Source: DASQGA01 sp963722715 (GTDB taxonomy: Bacteria > Actinomycetota > Thermoleophilia > Gaiellales > Gaiellaceae). From it: a stretch of DNA of 64,000 bases. Below the pieces are notes generated by a model, which saw only the letters and a list, made by a program, of their open reading frames with translations, did no database searches and was not told the origin of the DNA. The stretch spans positions 62,001 through 126,000 of the forward strand of contig CAVROA010000011.1 of NCBI GenBank assembly GCA_963722715.1. The letters are read 5' to 3'. Both the position numbers and the translations under genes were made by a program. Below are positions 41,715-50,586 of the stretch, piece by piece (position 1 is the stretch's first letter; the number at the start of each line of letters is the position of its first letter).

Positions 41715-43258
41715 GCCGAGAGATTCTGGAAGCAGTCAGAGAGATCGAGCGAGACAAAGGCATCGAAACGGGGACGCTGATCTCCGCCCTTCAGGACGGG
41801 CTGCTCGCGGCGTACAAGAAGACGCCCGGCGCTTCCCGCCACGCGGCGGTCGAGATCGACGGGAACGGCGACTTTCGCGTGTTCTCGATCGAGCTCCCCG
41901 CGGACATCGAGACCCGGCTCATCGAGGAGGCCCGGGAGCGAACGCTCGAGGAGCTCGAGCGGCTCGAGATCGAGAACGGCGAGCGCTCGCACACACTGAT
42001 CTCGGACGACGACCTCGATATCGACTGGTCGGACGTCGCTCCCGAGCAGGTGAAGCGCGCCGACGTCACCCCGGAGAACTTCGGCCGCATTGCCGCACAG
42101 ACGGCCAAGCAGGTCATCCAGCAGCGGATCCGAGAGGCCGAGCGGGCAATGATGTACGACGAGTACGTCGACCGCGTCAGCGAGGTCGTGACGGGCATCG
42201 TCCAGCAGGCCGGAGACCGGAACAACGTCCTCGTCGACCTCGGGAAGGTCGAGGCGCTCCTCCCACGTTCCGAGCAGGTGGACGGCGAGCGCTACGAGCA
42301 GGGCAGCCGCATCAAGGCCGTGATCACCGAAGTGAGGTCGGGGACGAAGGGCCCGCAGGTGATCCTGTCGCGCCGCGATCCCGAGCTCATCAAGACGCTC
42401 TTCGAGCTCGAAGTGCCGGAGATCGCCGATGGTCTGGTCGAGATCCGCGGCGTTGCGCGCGAGCCCGGCTACCGGTCGAAGATCGCGGTCGAGTCGCATG
42501 CCCAGGGCGTCGATCCGGTCGGTGCCTGTGTCGGCCCCCGCGGCTCTCGGGTCCGGATGGTCGTCTCGGAGCTCCGAGGCGAGAAGATCGACATCATCCC
42601 GTGGAACAGCGAGCCCGCCCGCTTCCTCGCGAAGGCACTCTCGCCGGCGCGCGTGCGCGAGGTACTCGTCGACGACGAATCCCGTGAGGCCACGGTCATC
42701 GTCCCGAACGACCAGCTCTCGCTCGCAATCGGGAAAGAGGGCTTGAACGCTCGCCTGGCGGCTCGACTGACCGGCTGGAAGGTCGACATCCAGTCCGAAG
42801 CCGAGTTCGCCCAGGCGGAGGCCGACGCCGCCTATGGAGGCGGTGTCGACGAGGAGTTCTCCGGAAGGTGCGCCGCGCTGCTCTCGAACGGGAAGCGGTG
42901 CCCGAACGCGTCGATTCCAGGTTCGCGGTATTGCGGCATCCCGGCCCACCGGGAGCTCGCCGCGCGCGAAGAGGCCGGCGAAATGCCCGCTCCCGAGGAA
43001 GCAGTCCCGGTCGCAGGCCCGGAGGAGCCGGAGCTCGTTGCCGGCGATCCGGACGCGGAGGATACGAGCGCGGTCACGTCCGGCGAAGAGCCGGTAGCAG
43101 CCGAGAGCGCGCCGGCCGCCGAGGCTCCGAGCGAGCTCGAGTCGACCGAGGAGCCGGAAGCGGTGGATGACGTTCCACCAGCCGGTGCGACAGCGGCGGA
43201 AGAGACCGTCGAGGTACCCGCCGGACCGAGCGAGGAGGGCGAGAGCGCTGCATCGTGA
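41711..43258 (+). CDS. nusA: transcription elongation/termination factor NusA with C-terminal zinc-binding-like extension
   Basis: A 515-residue protein. N-terminal RNA-polymerase-binding domain (1-125), S1 (about 130-200, with DRNNVLVDLGKVEALLP), KH1 (VESHAQGVDPVGACVGPRGSRV) and KH2 (VPNDQLSLAIGKEGLNARLA) are standard for an actinobacterial NusA lacking the E. coli acidic repeats. Unusually, a cysteine motif follows: C387, C397, C408 and H413 (RCAALLSNGKRC, then SRYCGIPAH). It resembles the small zinc motif of DUF5763-like proteins. An acidic, Pro/Ala-rich tail of about 100 residues, probably disordered, ends the protein. Confidence 0.95.
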   Translation: MSREILEAVREIERDKGIETGTLISALQDGLLAAYKKTPGASRHAAVEIDGNGDFRVFSIELPADIETRLIEEARERTLEELERLEIENGERSHTLISDDDLDIDWSDVAPEQVKRADVTPENFGRIAAQTAKQVIQQRIREAERAMMYDEYVDRVSEVVTGIVQQAGDRNNVLVDLGKVEALLPRSEQVDGERYEQGSRIKAVITEVRSGTKGPQVILSRRDPELIKTLFELEVPEIADGLVEIRGVAREPGYRSKIAVESHAQGVDPVGACVGPRGSRVRMVVSELRGEKIDIIPWNSEPARFLAKALSPARVREVLVDDESREATVIVPNDQLSLAIGKEGLNARLAARLTGWKVDIQSEAEFAQAEADAAYGGGVDEEFSGRCAALLSNGKRCPNASIPGSRYCGIPAHRELAAREEAGEMPAPEEAVPVAGPEEPELVAGDPDAEDTSAVTSGEEPVAAESAPAAEAPSELESTEEPEAVDDVPPAGATAAEETVEVPAGPSEEGESAAS

Positions 43259-43503
43259 GCGCACCGATCAGGACCTGCGTCGGGTGCGGCCGGAAGCGCG
43301 CGCAGACGGAGCTTCTTCGCTTCGTGGCGCCCCAGGGCCAGCTGACGCTCGATCCGCGCCGGCAAGCAAGCGGACGCGGGGCCTACACATGTCCTCGGCT
43401 CGCCTGCCTGGAGCGGGCGACGGCTCGACAGGCGTTCGCGAGGACGCTCAGGCGTCGCGTGACGGTGCTCCGGCCCTTGGACAGGTTTCTAGAGGCGGAT
43501 TAG
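43255..43503 (+). CDS. ylxR: YlxR/DUF448 RNA-binding protein
   Basis: An 82-residue protein with TCVGCGRK at residues 7-14 and the family motif ASGRGAYTCP. YlxR is encoded between nusA and infB in many bacteria; it has been linked to RNA binding and to RNase P. The GTG overlaps the nusA stop by 4 bp. Its own TAG stop forms the first bases of the presumed infB -10 box. Confidence 0.93.
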   Translation: MSAPIRTCVGCGRKRAQTELLRFVAPQGQLTLDPRRQASGRGAYTCPRLACLERATARQAFARTLRRRVTVLRPLDRFLEAD

Positions 43504-43506
43504 GCT
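43501..43506 (+). promoter_or_regulatory. -10 box of infB, overlapping the ylxR stop
   Basis: TAGGCT begins with the ylxR stop codon and ends 7 bp before ATG 43514. It may give a leaderless infB message in addition to operon read-through. Confidence 0.4.
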
Positions 43507-43513
43507 AGAGGCC

Positions 43514-45514
43514 ATGGCTGACGGCAAAAACCGCCCCAACAGGCCTCTTCGGCCGCGAGCCGGAGGCTCAGGTCGCCGCAAGCGCCGCGTCGTCATCGAC
43601 TCCGGCGCGGCACGGCCGCGTCCCGACCGCCCGGGCCAGCGCGAGGCACCGCGAGCGCCTCGCGAGACGGCGCCTCCCGCGCCGCCGCCGACCGGCAAGG
43701 TGACGGTCGCCTCCGGAGCGACCGTGAAGGAGCTTTCGGCCGCTTTTGGAGTCCCGGTCCCGCAGATCATCAAGATCATGATGGGGGTCGGGGAGATGGT
43801 CACCATCACCCAGTCACTCGGGGACGACTCGATCGAGCTGATCGCGACCGAGTTGGAGCGCGAGGTCGAGATCAAGCATGCAGACGAGGAAGAGTTCGAG
43901 CCCGAGGTCTACGAGGACAGCGAAGACGATCTGAGCGCGCGGCCCCCGGTCGTCACGATCATGGGTCACGTCGACCACGGCAAGACGACGTTGCTGGACG
44001 CCATCCGGAAGTCGGCGGTCGTCGAGACCGAGGCCGGCGGCATCACACAGCACATCGGTGCCTACCAGGTCGATCACAACGACAGGCGCATCACCTTTCT
44101 GGACACACCGGGCCACGAGGCGTTCACGGCCCTTCGCGCACGCGGCGCCAAGGTGACGGACATCGCCGTCCTCGTCGTCGCCGCGGACGACGGTGTGAAG
44201 CCGCAGACGCTCGAGTCGATCAGCCACTCGCGGGCGGCCGAGGTGCCGATCGTGGTCGCCGTCAACAAGATCGACACGGAAGGCTCGAATCCGACCCGCG
44301 TTCGGCAGGAGCTCGTCCAGCAGGAGCTCCAACCGGAGGAATGGGGCGGCACGACGCAGTATGCGGACGTTTCCGCAAAGAACGGCGAGGGGCTCGACGA
44401 GCTCCTGGAGAAGATCCTTCTCGTCGCGGATGCCGAGCTCGAGCTGACCGCGAACGCGAAAGCAGAGGCTTCCGGGCCGATTATCGAGAGCCGGCTCGAC
44501 GTCGGCCGCGGACCGGTCGCCACGATGCTCATCCAGCGCGGCACCCTCAAGGTGGGGGACGCGATCGTCGCGGGCGATGCCTGGGGCAAGGTCCGCGCCC
44601 TCCACGACTACCGGGGCGAGCGCGTCAAGGAGGCCGGTCCCGGGACTCCCGTCGAGATCCTCGGCTTCGACAAGCCGCCGGGCGCCGGCGAGTACGCGAA
44701 GGTGGTCGAGAACGATCGCCAGGCGCGCCATTTCGCGGGTCTGCGCGGCCAGCGGCTGCGGGCGGAGCAGATGTCGCGGAGCTCCAAGAAGAGCGTCTCA
44801 CTCGAGGACCTCTTCACGCAGATGGAGGCGGGTGCCCTCAAGGAGCTGAACGTGATCGTGAAGGCCGACGTCCAGGGGTCGGTCGAGGCGATCGTCGGGG
44901 AGCTCGGCAAGATCCACCATCCCGAGGTCGGCGTCACCGTGATCCACACGGGCATCGGCGCCATCTCCGAGAGTGACATCATGCTGGCCTCGGCGTCGAA
45001 CGCGATCGTGCTCGGCTTCAACGTGCGCCCCAATGCCGAGGCGCGCGCGCTCGCCGAGCGTGAGGGAGTCGACCTCCGCACCTACCGCGTCATCTACCAG
45101 CTCACCGATGAGATCCAGCAGGCGCTGGTCGGCATGCTCGCGCCGGAGCAGGTCGAGGAGACGCTCGGTGAGGCCGAGGTGCGTGCCCTCTTCCGCGCTT
45201 CGCGGGTGGGCGTCATCGCGGGTTGCTACGTCACGAGCGGCGTCATCCGTCGAAACGCCAAGATCCGCGTCATCCGGGACGGCACCGTGGTCTACGAGAC
45301 CACGATCGCGAACCTCAAGCGCTTCAAGGAGGACGCGCGCGAGGTACAGGCCGGATTCGAGTGCGGGATTCTTCTCGACGGCTTCAACGACGTGAAGGAA
45401 GGCGACGTCCTCGAGGCCTACGAGACGCGCGAGATCGAGCGCACCGACCTCGAGGTCCCGGGCAACGGTCAGCCGGCCGCAGCCGCCGAGGCAGAGGCCG
45501 AGGCGAGCGCGTAG
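43514..45514 (+). CDS. infB: translation initiation factor IF-2
   Basis: A 666-residue GTPase placing initiator tRNA on the ribosome. After a short basic Pro/Arg-rich N-terminus comes the IF2-N-like domain (TVKELSAAFGVPVPQIIKIMMGVG) and the G domain: GHVDHGKTTLLDAI (G1), GGITQHIG (G2), DTPGHEAF (G3), NKID (G4). Domain II, the linker and the C-terminal tRNA-binding domain follow. Its N-terminus is short compared with the 900-residue streptomycete proteins. Confidence 0.96.
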   Translation: MADGKNRPNRPLRPRAGGSGRRKRRVVIDSGAARPRPDRPGQREAPRAPRETAPPAPPPTGKVTVASGATVKELSAAFGVPVPQIIKIMMGVGEMVTITQSLGDDSIELIATELEREVEIKHADEEEFEPEVYEDSEDDLSARPPVVTIMGHVDHGKTTLLDAIRKSAVVETEAGGITQHIGAYQVDHNDRRITFLDTPGHEAFTALRARGAKVTDIAVLVVAADDGVKPQTLESISHSRAAEVPIVVAVNKIDTEGSNPTRVRQELVQQELQPEEWGGTTQYADVSAKNGEGLDELLEKILLVADAELELTANAKAEASGPIIESRLDVGRGPVATMLIQRGTLKVGDAIVAGDAWGKVRALHDYRGERVKEAGPGTPVEILGFDKPPGAGEYAKVVENDRQARHFAGLRGQRLRAEQMSRSSKKSVSLEDLFTQMEAGALKELNVIVKADVQGSVEAIVGELGKIHHPEVGVTVIHTGIGAISESDIMLASASNAIVLGFNVRPNAEARALAEREGVDLRTYRVIYQLTDEIQQALVGMLAPEQVEETLGEAEVRALFRASRVGVIAGCYVTSGVIRRNAKIRVIRDGTVVYETTIANLKRFKEDAREVQAGFECGILLDGFNDVKEGDVLEAYETREIERTDLEVPGNGQPAAAAEAEAEASA

Positions 45515-45524
45515 GGCTCTAGTC

Positions 45525-45824
45525 GTGGGCGCCGGCTACGTCGGCATCCTGTCGGTCGAGCTCCACTTCCCGGACAATCACTCCCTGAAGGGGAAGCGGA
45601 AGGAGCTCCTCTCGGCCAAGGCTCAGCTCCACCGACGCTTCGGGGCATCCGTGGCAGAGGTGGACCATCACGACGTCTGGCAGCGCGCCCGGCTCACCGT
45701 CGCATGCGTGGCGCGCGGCCATACCGAGACCATGGAGCTCCTCGACGCAGCCGAGCGCTATCTGGGTGCGCAGGCGTTCGAGCTCGTCTCCACCCAGCGC
45801 GAGGTCGTCGCCCCGGATGCCTGA
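45525..45824 (+). CDS. DUF503 protein
   Basis: A 99-residue ferredoxin-like-fold protein with the family pattern VGILSVELHFPDNHSLKGKR ... VAEVDHHDVWQRA ... VACVARGHTETMELLD. DUF503 genes commonly lie between infB and rbfA in Gram-positive bacteria, and a ribosome-related role is suspected only from that. It overlaps rbfA by 8 bp. Confidence 0.9.
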   Translation: MGAGYVGILSVELHFPDNHSLKGKRKELLSAKAQLHRRFGASVAEVDHHDVWQRARLTVACVARGHTETMELLDAAERYLGAQAFELVSTQREVVAPDA

Positions 45825-46170
45825 GCGCATGCGCCGCGTCAACGAGGCACTCCGCGAAGTGCTCTCGGAGGGGATCGGAGAGCTCAAAGACCCTCGAATC
45901 GGCTTCGTGACAGTCACGGGCGTCAGGGCGAGCACCGACCTTCGGCAAGCGACCGTGTTCGTCAGCGTGCTCGGCTCGGAGAAGAAGCGGGACGCAACTC
46001 TCGCCGGGCTCGAGTCCTCCCGCGCACCCCTGCAGGCGCGCGTCAACCGAGAGCTCCATCTGAAGCGAACTCCGCAGTTGAGGTTTGAGTACGATCAGTC
46101 GATAGAGGAAGGCGTCCGCCTCTCTAAGCTCATCGATGAGCTCTCTCCAGACGAACCCGACGCAGACTGA
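45817..46170 (+). CDS. rbfA: 30S ribosome-binding factor RbfA
   Basis: A 117-residue KH-fold protein for late 16S rRNA maturation. It begins MPERMRRVNEALREVLSEGI, with LKDPRIGFVTVTGVRASTDL and LHLKRTPQLRFEYDQSIEEG, all conserved. ATG 45817 lies in the end of DUF503 and removes a nonsense upstream stretch. It overlaps nrnA by 35 bp. Confidence 0.93.
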   Translation: MPERMRRVNEALREVLSEGIGELKDPRIGFVTVTGVRASTDLRQATVFVSVLGSEKKRDATLAGLESSRAPLQARVNRELHLKRTPQLRFEYDQSIEEGVRLSKLIDELSPDEPDAD

Positions 46171-47140
46171 CCTGCGAAAGATCGCCGATGCGATCAGGTC
46201 TCACGACCGTTTCGTGGTGACCACTCACGAGAACCCGGACGGCGACGCGCTCGGCTCGCTCGTGGCGATGACGCTCGCCCTCCGCGAGCTCGGCAAGGAC
46301 GCAGTCATGTACCTCTTCGGCGAGGTCCCACTCCCACGGGAGTACCGCTTCATGGCTCTCGCCGACCTGGTGCGGACGCTTCCGAACGACGTCAGCAAAC
46401 GAGTGCTGGTCGTGGTGGACGCCGCCAACGAGAGCCGTCTCGGGCCGGAGCACCGGCAGCTGCTCGACGAAGCGCCGCTCGTCATCGACATCGACCATCA
46501 CCACGACAACTCCAGGTTCGGAGACCTGAACCTGATCGTCCCGGATGCCTCCTCGACCGGTGAGATCCTGAGGGACGTTCTCGCGGAGCTCGGCGTCGAT
46601 CTGACTCCGCTGATTGCAGAGGCGCTCTACATCGCGATCGTTACCGACACCGGACGCTTCCAGTACGCGAACACGACCGCGAAGGCGCTGCGTCTCGCGG
46701 CCGAGCTGGTCGAAGCGGGCGCGGACGTCCACAGGGTCTTCCAGGGTGTGTACGAGAACGTGTCGTTCGCGAAGCTGAAGCTGCTCGCGCGCGCGCTCGA
46801 GCATGCGCAGCTTCTCGAGGGGGGCCGGCTCGTGGTCTCGCATCTCGAGAAGGACGACTTCGAGCTCGCGGGCGCGGAGGAGCCTTTCTCCGAGGGCATC
46901 ATCGACTCGCTGCGCGCGGTCGAAGGCTCGGAGATGGCCGCCCTGATCCGCGAGCCTCCAACGCGTAACGGTCCGCTCCGGCGAGTCAGCCTGCGGACGA
47001 CGGAGCAGGGGCTCGACGTCTCGGCGATCGCCCGCAAGAGCGGGGGAGGGGGCCACAAGCAGGCGGCCGGCTTCCCATCCGAGGCGAGCGTCGAAGAGAT
47101 CACCGAGTTCATTCGCCGCGAGTTCCTGGCGCAGGCCTAG
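46136..47140 (+). CDS. nrnA: DHH-family oligoribonuclease / pAp phosphatase (NrnA-like)
   Basis: A 334-residue DHH/DHHA1 phosphoesterase that degrades nanoRNA and 3',5'-pAp. DHH motifs: TTHENPDGDALGS (about 30-42), VVDAANES, VIDIDHHHDN and AIVTDTGRFQYANTT; the DHHA1 motif is SGGGGHKQAAGF. NrnA replaces Orn in many Gram-positives. The 35-bp overlap with rbfA is real, since no later start codon keeps the first helix. Confidence 0.93.
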   Translation: MSSLQTNPTQTDLRKIADAIRSHDRFVVTTHENPDGDALGSLVAMTLALRELGKDAVMYLFGEVPLPREYRFMALADLVRTLPNDVSKRVLVVVDAANESRLGPEHRQLLDEAPLVIDIDHHHDNSRFGDLNLIVPDASSTGEILRDVLAELGVDLTPLIAEALYIAIVTDTGRFQYANTTAKALRLAAELVEAGADVHRVFQGVYENVSFAKLKLLARALEHAQLLEGGRLVVSHLEKDDFELAGAEEPFSEGIIDSLRAVEGSEMAALIREPPTRNGPLRRVSLRTTEQGLDVSAIARKSGGGGHKQAAGFPSEASVEEITEFIRREFLAQA

Positions 47141-47238
47141 CTAGCCCGGGGCGGTGGCGGCGACTCGCCTGGGGCCGGCCGCGTGCCACCCACCGCGTTG
47201 AGCCTATCCGGGAGAATCGCGCGTATGGCTCGCGAATC

Positions 47239-48054
47239 GTGCCGGAAGCCGCCCGCTTGAGTGCCGAGCCGGCTGCGGGGGGCCTGGTCCTGGTCGATAA
47301 GCCGGTCGGGCCGTCGTCATTCGCGATGGTCAAGCGCTTGCGGACGACCACGGGCCTCAAGGCAGGGCACGCCGGCACGCTCGATCCGTTCGCGAGCGGC
47401 CTGCTGCTCGTCCTCCTCGGCCGGGCCACCCGCCTCGCGCAGTACCTGGTCGGGCTGGACAAGCGCTACGAGACCGAGATCCGGCTCGGTTCGCGGACGA
47501 CCACCGGGGATCCCGAAGGCGAGGAGCTCGAAGAGACGGAAATTGCGACGCGGGAGCAGATCGAGGCGATGCGCGGAGAGGTCGAGCTGACCGTTCCCGC
47601 CGCCTCCGCGATCAAGATCGACGGCGAGCGTGCCTACCGGCTACACCGGCGCGGGGTTGCCGTGGAGATGCCGGTGCGCCGGAGTACGATCCATTCGCTC
47701 GAGATCGTTCGCTACGAGCCCCCGGGCGCGGTTCTCGCGCTTCACGTCTCGAGCGGGACGTACGTCCGTGCGATCGCCGACGCACTCGGTGGCCACTGTG
47801 TGGCGCTCCGGCGGACTCAGGTCGGCCCGTTCTCGATCGACGACGCTTCCGAGACGACGATTCTGCCTCCGCTCGCCGCTGTGCCCTTCCTGCCGCGCCG
47901 CGACCTGAACGCCGAGGACCGCCGCCTGATCGTCACCGGCCGCGAGATCCACGGAGAGGGGGAGGGACCGGTGGCGCTCACCCTCGGGCCCGAGTTGGTT
48001 GCGATCGGTCGCTCGAACGGCAGCGAGATCCGTCCGGAGACGGTTCTCGCATGA
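47239..48054 (+). CDS. truB: tRNA pseudouridine-55 synthase TruB
   Basis: A 271-residue pseudouridine synthase for the T loop of tRNAs. GLVLVDKPVGPSSFAMVKRL opens the domain; the catalytic aspartate is in AGHAGTLDPFASGLLLV; KRYETEIRLGSRTTTGDPEG, PAASAIKIDGERAYRLHRRG and VSSGTYVRAIADALG follow. GTG 47239 starts a fresh unit after 98 bp of intergenic DNA in which I see no defined signal. It overlaps ribF by 4 bp. Confidence 0.95.
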   Translation: MPEAARLSAEPAAGGLVLVDKPVGPSSFAMVKRLRTTTGLKAGHAGTLDPFASGLLLVLLGRATRLAQYLVGLDKRYETEIRLGSRTTTGDPEGEELEETEIATREQIEAMRGEVELTVPAASAIKIDGERAYRLHRRGVAVEMPVRRSTIHSLEIVRYEPPGAVLALHVSSGTYVRAIADALGGHCVALRRTQVGPFSIDDASETTILPPLAAVPFLPRRDLNAEDRRLIVTGREIHGEGEGPVALTLGPELVAIGRSNGSEIRPETVLA

Positions 48055-48917
48055 ATGTCGCGCGCACGCCGGACGAGCTGGAGCCTGCCGAGCGGGCGGT
48101 CGCGATCGGCACTTTCGACGGCGTCCATCGCGGCCATCGGGCTGTTATCGACGCGGTCGTCGCAACGGGTCTTCGGCCCACGGTCGTGACCTTCGACCCG
48201 CATCCCCGAGCGGTCCTCGGCTACGAGGTCGAGCTCCTCTCGACGTTCGAGCGCCGACTCGAGTTGCTCGAATCAGCAGGCGTTGCCGACGTGCTCGTCG
48301 TCGAGTTCACCACCGAGCTCTCCCTGCTCGAGCCCGAGGAGTTCGTGGCGCAGGTACTCGAGCCGATCGGGACCCGGACCGTCCTGGCGGGGGAGGGGTT
48401 CCGGTTCGGCCATAAGCGGCGCGGTGACCTCGAGGTTCTCCGCGCGCTCGGAATCGATGCAAGGGCCGTGCCCCTCCTCGAGGGAGTGTCGTCCAGCCGG
48501 ATCCGGGAGCACCTGAAAAACGGCGAGATCCGCGAGGCGGCGGTTCTTCTCGGTCGTGCCCCGGAGCTCGAAGGTCCCGTCGTCTTTGGAGACCAGCGCG
48601 GCGGGACGCTCGGCTTCCCGACGGCCAACCTGTCGGTCGACCGGGGCATCCTCGTCCCGAAGTACGGGATCTACGCGGGCCAGGCTCTCGGTCACCGCGC
48701 CGCCGTCTCGATCGGCGTCAACCCGCACTACGGCGGCGTCGAGCGGCGAATCGAGGCTTTTCTTCTCGATTTCAGCGGCGATCTCTATGGCACGCGCCTC
48801 CGGCTCGAGCTTTGGGAGCGCCTGCGGGACGAGCGCGCGTTCGAGAGCGAAGCCGACCTCGTCGAGCAGATCGCGCGCGACACAGACCAGGCGCGCTCGG
48901 CCTTGCCCCCGGTGTAA
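48051..48917 (+). CDS. ribF: bifunctional riboflavin kinase / FAD synthetase
   Basis: A 288-residue enzyme making FMN and FAD. N-terminal adenylyltransferase half: AIGTFDGVHRGHRAVID (the HxGH-type motif), FDPHPRAVLG, GEGFRFGHKRRGD and SSSRIREHLKNG. C-terminal flavokinase half: RGGTLGFPTANLS, then VSIGVNPHYGG and EAFLLDFSGDLYG. It is ATGA-coupled to truB. I see no FMN riboswitch. Confidence 0.95.
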   Translation: MNVARTPDELEPAERAVAIGTFDGVHRGHRAVIDAVVATGLRPTVVTFDPHPRAVLGYEVELLSTFERRLELLESAGVADVLVVEFTTELSLLEPEEFVAQVLEPIGTRTVLAGEGFRFGHKRRGDLEVLRALGIDARAVPLLEGVSSSRIREHLKNGEIREAAVLLGRAPELEGPVVFGDQRGGTLGFPTANLSVDRGILVPKYGIYAGQALGHRAAVSIGVNPHYGGVERRIEAFLLDFSGDLYGTRLRLELWERLRDERAFESEADLVEQIARDTDQARSALPPV

Positions 48918-48990
48918 AGATTCTTCCAGGAGCGGGTGCAATTTCGAGGCCCGGAACGATGATGTGCATGTGGAAGGGATCTTCCTGGTC

Positions 48991-49185
48991 GTGACCGTGC
49001 AATGCCTCGCGTGCGAGTCGACCTACTCGAAGCCGGCCGGTCGCGGGACGGTGCGAAACAACCCCGGATGTCCGCATTGCGGCTACCTCGGATGGGCACA
49101 GTCGGAGACTGGCGCTACGAAAGACTCCGCGCCGAGCCGCTCCGACGCGGGTCCGCCGCCAGACCCGCTCGCCCGCTCGCACTGA
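48991..49185 (+). CDS. small zinc-ribbon protein
   Basis: A 64-residue protein, (M)TVQCLACESTYSKPAGRG ... PGCPHCGYLGWAQ, with two CxxC knuckles 25 residues apart that should bind one zinc ion, followed by a Pro/Ser-rich tail. GTG 48991 is preceded by GGAAGGG; earlier in-frame GTG codons (48964, 48970) are possible. It follows ribF by 73 bp. Its 3' end overlaps, antisense, the 3' end of the gamma-glutamyltransferase by about 70 bp. The partner is unknown, perhaps nucleic acid. Confidence 0.65.
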   Translation: MTVQCLACESTYSKPAGRGTVRNNPGCPHCGYLGWAQSETGATKDSAPSRSDAGPPPDPLARSH

Positions 49186-50567
49186 CTCCGCCGAAATAGT
49201 GGTGAACGTCAGGCCAGCGTCTGACGCGCTTCCCCTCGGCCTCGAGTCCAGCCAGCGCCGCAGTTGCAAAGCCGGGCTCCACGTGGACAACGTCGCCCAC
49301 GGGGTGCAGCCTGGGCCGCTCGACCGCGCTCTGCGGATCCAGGCCTTCGTCGAGGACTGCCGTCAGCACCTGGACCAAGTGCGCTTCGAAGCCTCGTTCC
49401 GCCGGCCGCGCCGATCGCGAGTGCCGGCCCTTGATCGTCGAGCGCAAGCGTCGGTGCCATCATGCTTTCCATCCGCTTCCCCGGCTCGAGCGCACCGACG
49501 ACGAGGTCGACCTCGCCGAGCATGCTGTTCAGATGGATGTCGTAGCCCGGGAGGAAGTCACCGGAGCCGAGGCCGAGGCTCGTCGTCAAAACGCAGGCGT
49601 TCCCCACCTCGTCGACGGTCACGAGGTTCGTGGTGTGACCGTGAGGAGGCATCTCTGTGAGCGCGGCGACAAGCGCGCTGACGCGCTCGGCCTCGGACTG
49701 TCCTCCTAACGGCGGCAGATCGGCGAGTGTCTCGACCACGCGGGCAAGCCCTGCGCGAGTCTCGATCCGGTAGCCCGCGTGGTCACCCGCGACCGGCTTG
49801 ACCCACTCGGACCGGTAGACCTCCAGGTCGGTCGTCGTGACGAGGCCGCCGCGGGCCTCCATGAGCTCGAGCAGGGCCGCGCCGAGTGAGCCGGTGTACA
49901 TGCTCTCGGGCCCCTCCTCTGCCAGAAGGGCCAGAGCCGCCGCCAGGCCCGGTTGCTCGAGCTTTTCGCCGGCCTCGAGGAGACGTCCGCCTGGAGCGTA
50001 GATCCGTGCTCCTTCGCGCATCGTCATCACGGGCGCGAGCATCGCCAGGCAGGCGGCATGGGCGGGCGGCATCTCGACTCCGCCGGCTGCCAGGGAGATG
50101 GCAGGCTGAATGAGGCGTGTCCATGGCAGCCGCCCATGGCGACGGTGAAGCGCGCCGAGGCCGGCCGGGACGCCCGGAACGGCGCAGGAGGCGATTCCGA
50201 CCGCGTAATGGACGAGCTCGGTTCCGAACGGCACCTCCAGCCGCACGAGCTCCGACCCAAGCGCGTCGCCGTCCAGGCCCGGAACTGCGACGAAGAAGTC
50301 AAGAAGCTCCGTACGACCTTCGCCGGCATCCCACCAGAGTGCGTGCCCGCCGCCCGCGAGACCCGTCATGACCGTTTCGGCGACACAGGACGCGAGGCAG
50401 GCTGCCACAGCAGCGTCGGCTGCCGTCCCACCCTCCACCAGGATCTCCAGGCCGGCCTGAGCCGTAGCGGGGTGCCCTGCCGCAATTCCCGGCGTGAGGC
50501 CGTTGCCTGCTCTGGCTCGCTTTTTGCCCGCCAGAGAGCCGAAAGCGTCACCGGACGCGTGCCGCAC
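49115..50567 (-). CDS. ggt: gamma-glutamyltransferase-family protein, frameshifted
   Basis: An Ntn-hydrolase precursor acting on glutathione or gamma-glutamyl peptides. Large-chain motifs: ATAQAGLEILVEGGTAADAAVAA, TGLAGGGHALWWD, and AVPGVPAGLGALHRRHG. The nucleophile Thr is in GHTTNLVTVD, followed by TTSLGLGSG. From 50567 the frame is sound to AIGAAGGTRLRSAL. The expected end (VQVLTAVLDEGLDPQSAVER ... HHYFGGVSA) then continues in another frame to a stop at 49115. One surplus base at 49377-49378 explains the break. GTG 50567 is the best start; it diverges from rpsO. No signal peptide is evident. Confidence 0.8.
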
Positions 50568-50573
50568 CTTTGC

Positions 50574-50579
50574 TAGCCT
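50574..50579 (+). promoter_or_regulatory. -10 box of rpsO, leaderless
   Basis: TAGCCT ends 7 bp before ATG 50587 in the gap between divergent ggt and rpsO. The -35 region is GC-rich and unconvincing. Confidence 0.4.
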
Positions 50580-50586
50580 ACGGCCA

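Noticed and set aside
41660..43264. Long minus-strand frame of 534 codons antisense to nusA
   Set aside because: It is a composition shadow of a high-GC gene; nusA has complete domains on the plus strand.
47141..47238. Promoter or small RNA in the gap before truB
   Set aside because: TTGAGC and TATGGC occur but with a 20-bp or longer spacing and no supporting structure; nothing firm can be said.
13228..49378. Programmed +1 frameshifting shared by the three broken genes
   Set aside because: The sites share no common slippery heptamer or stop codon, and the three proteins are unrelated; single-base insertions are simpler.
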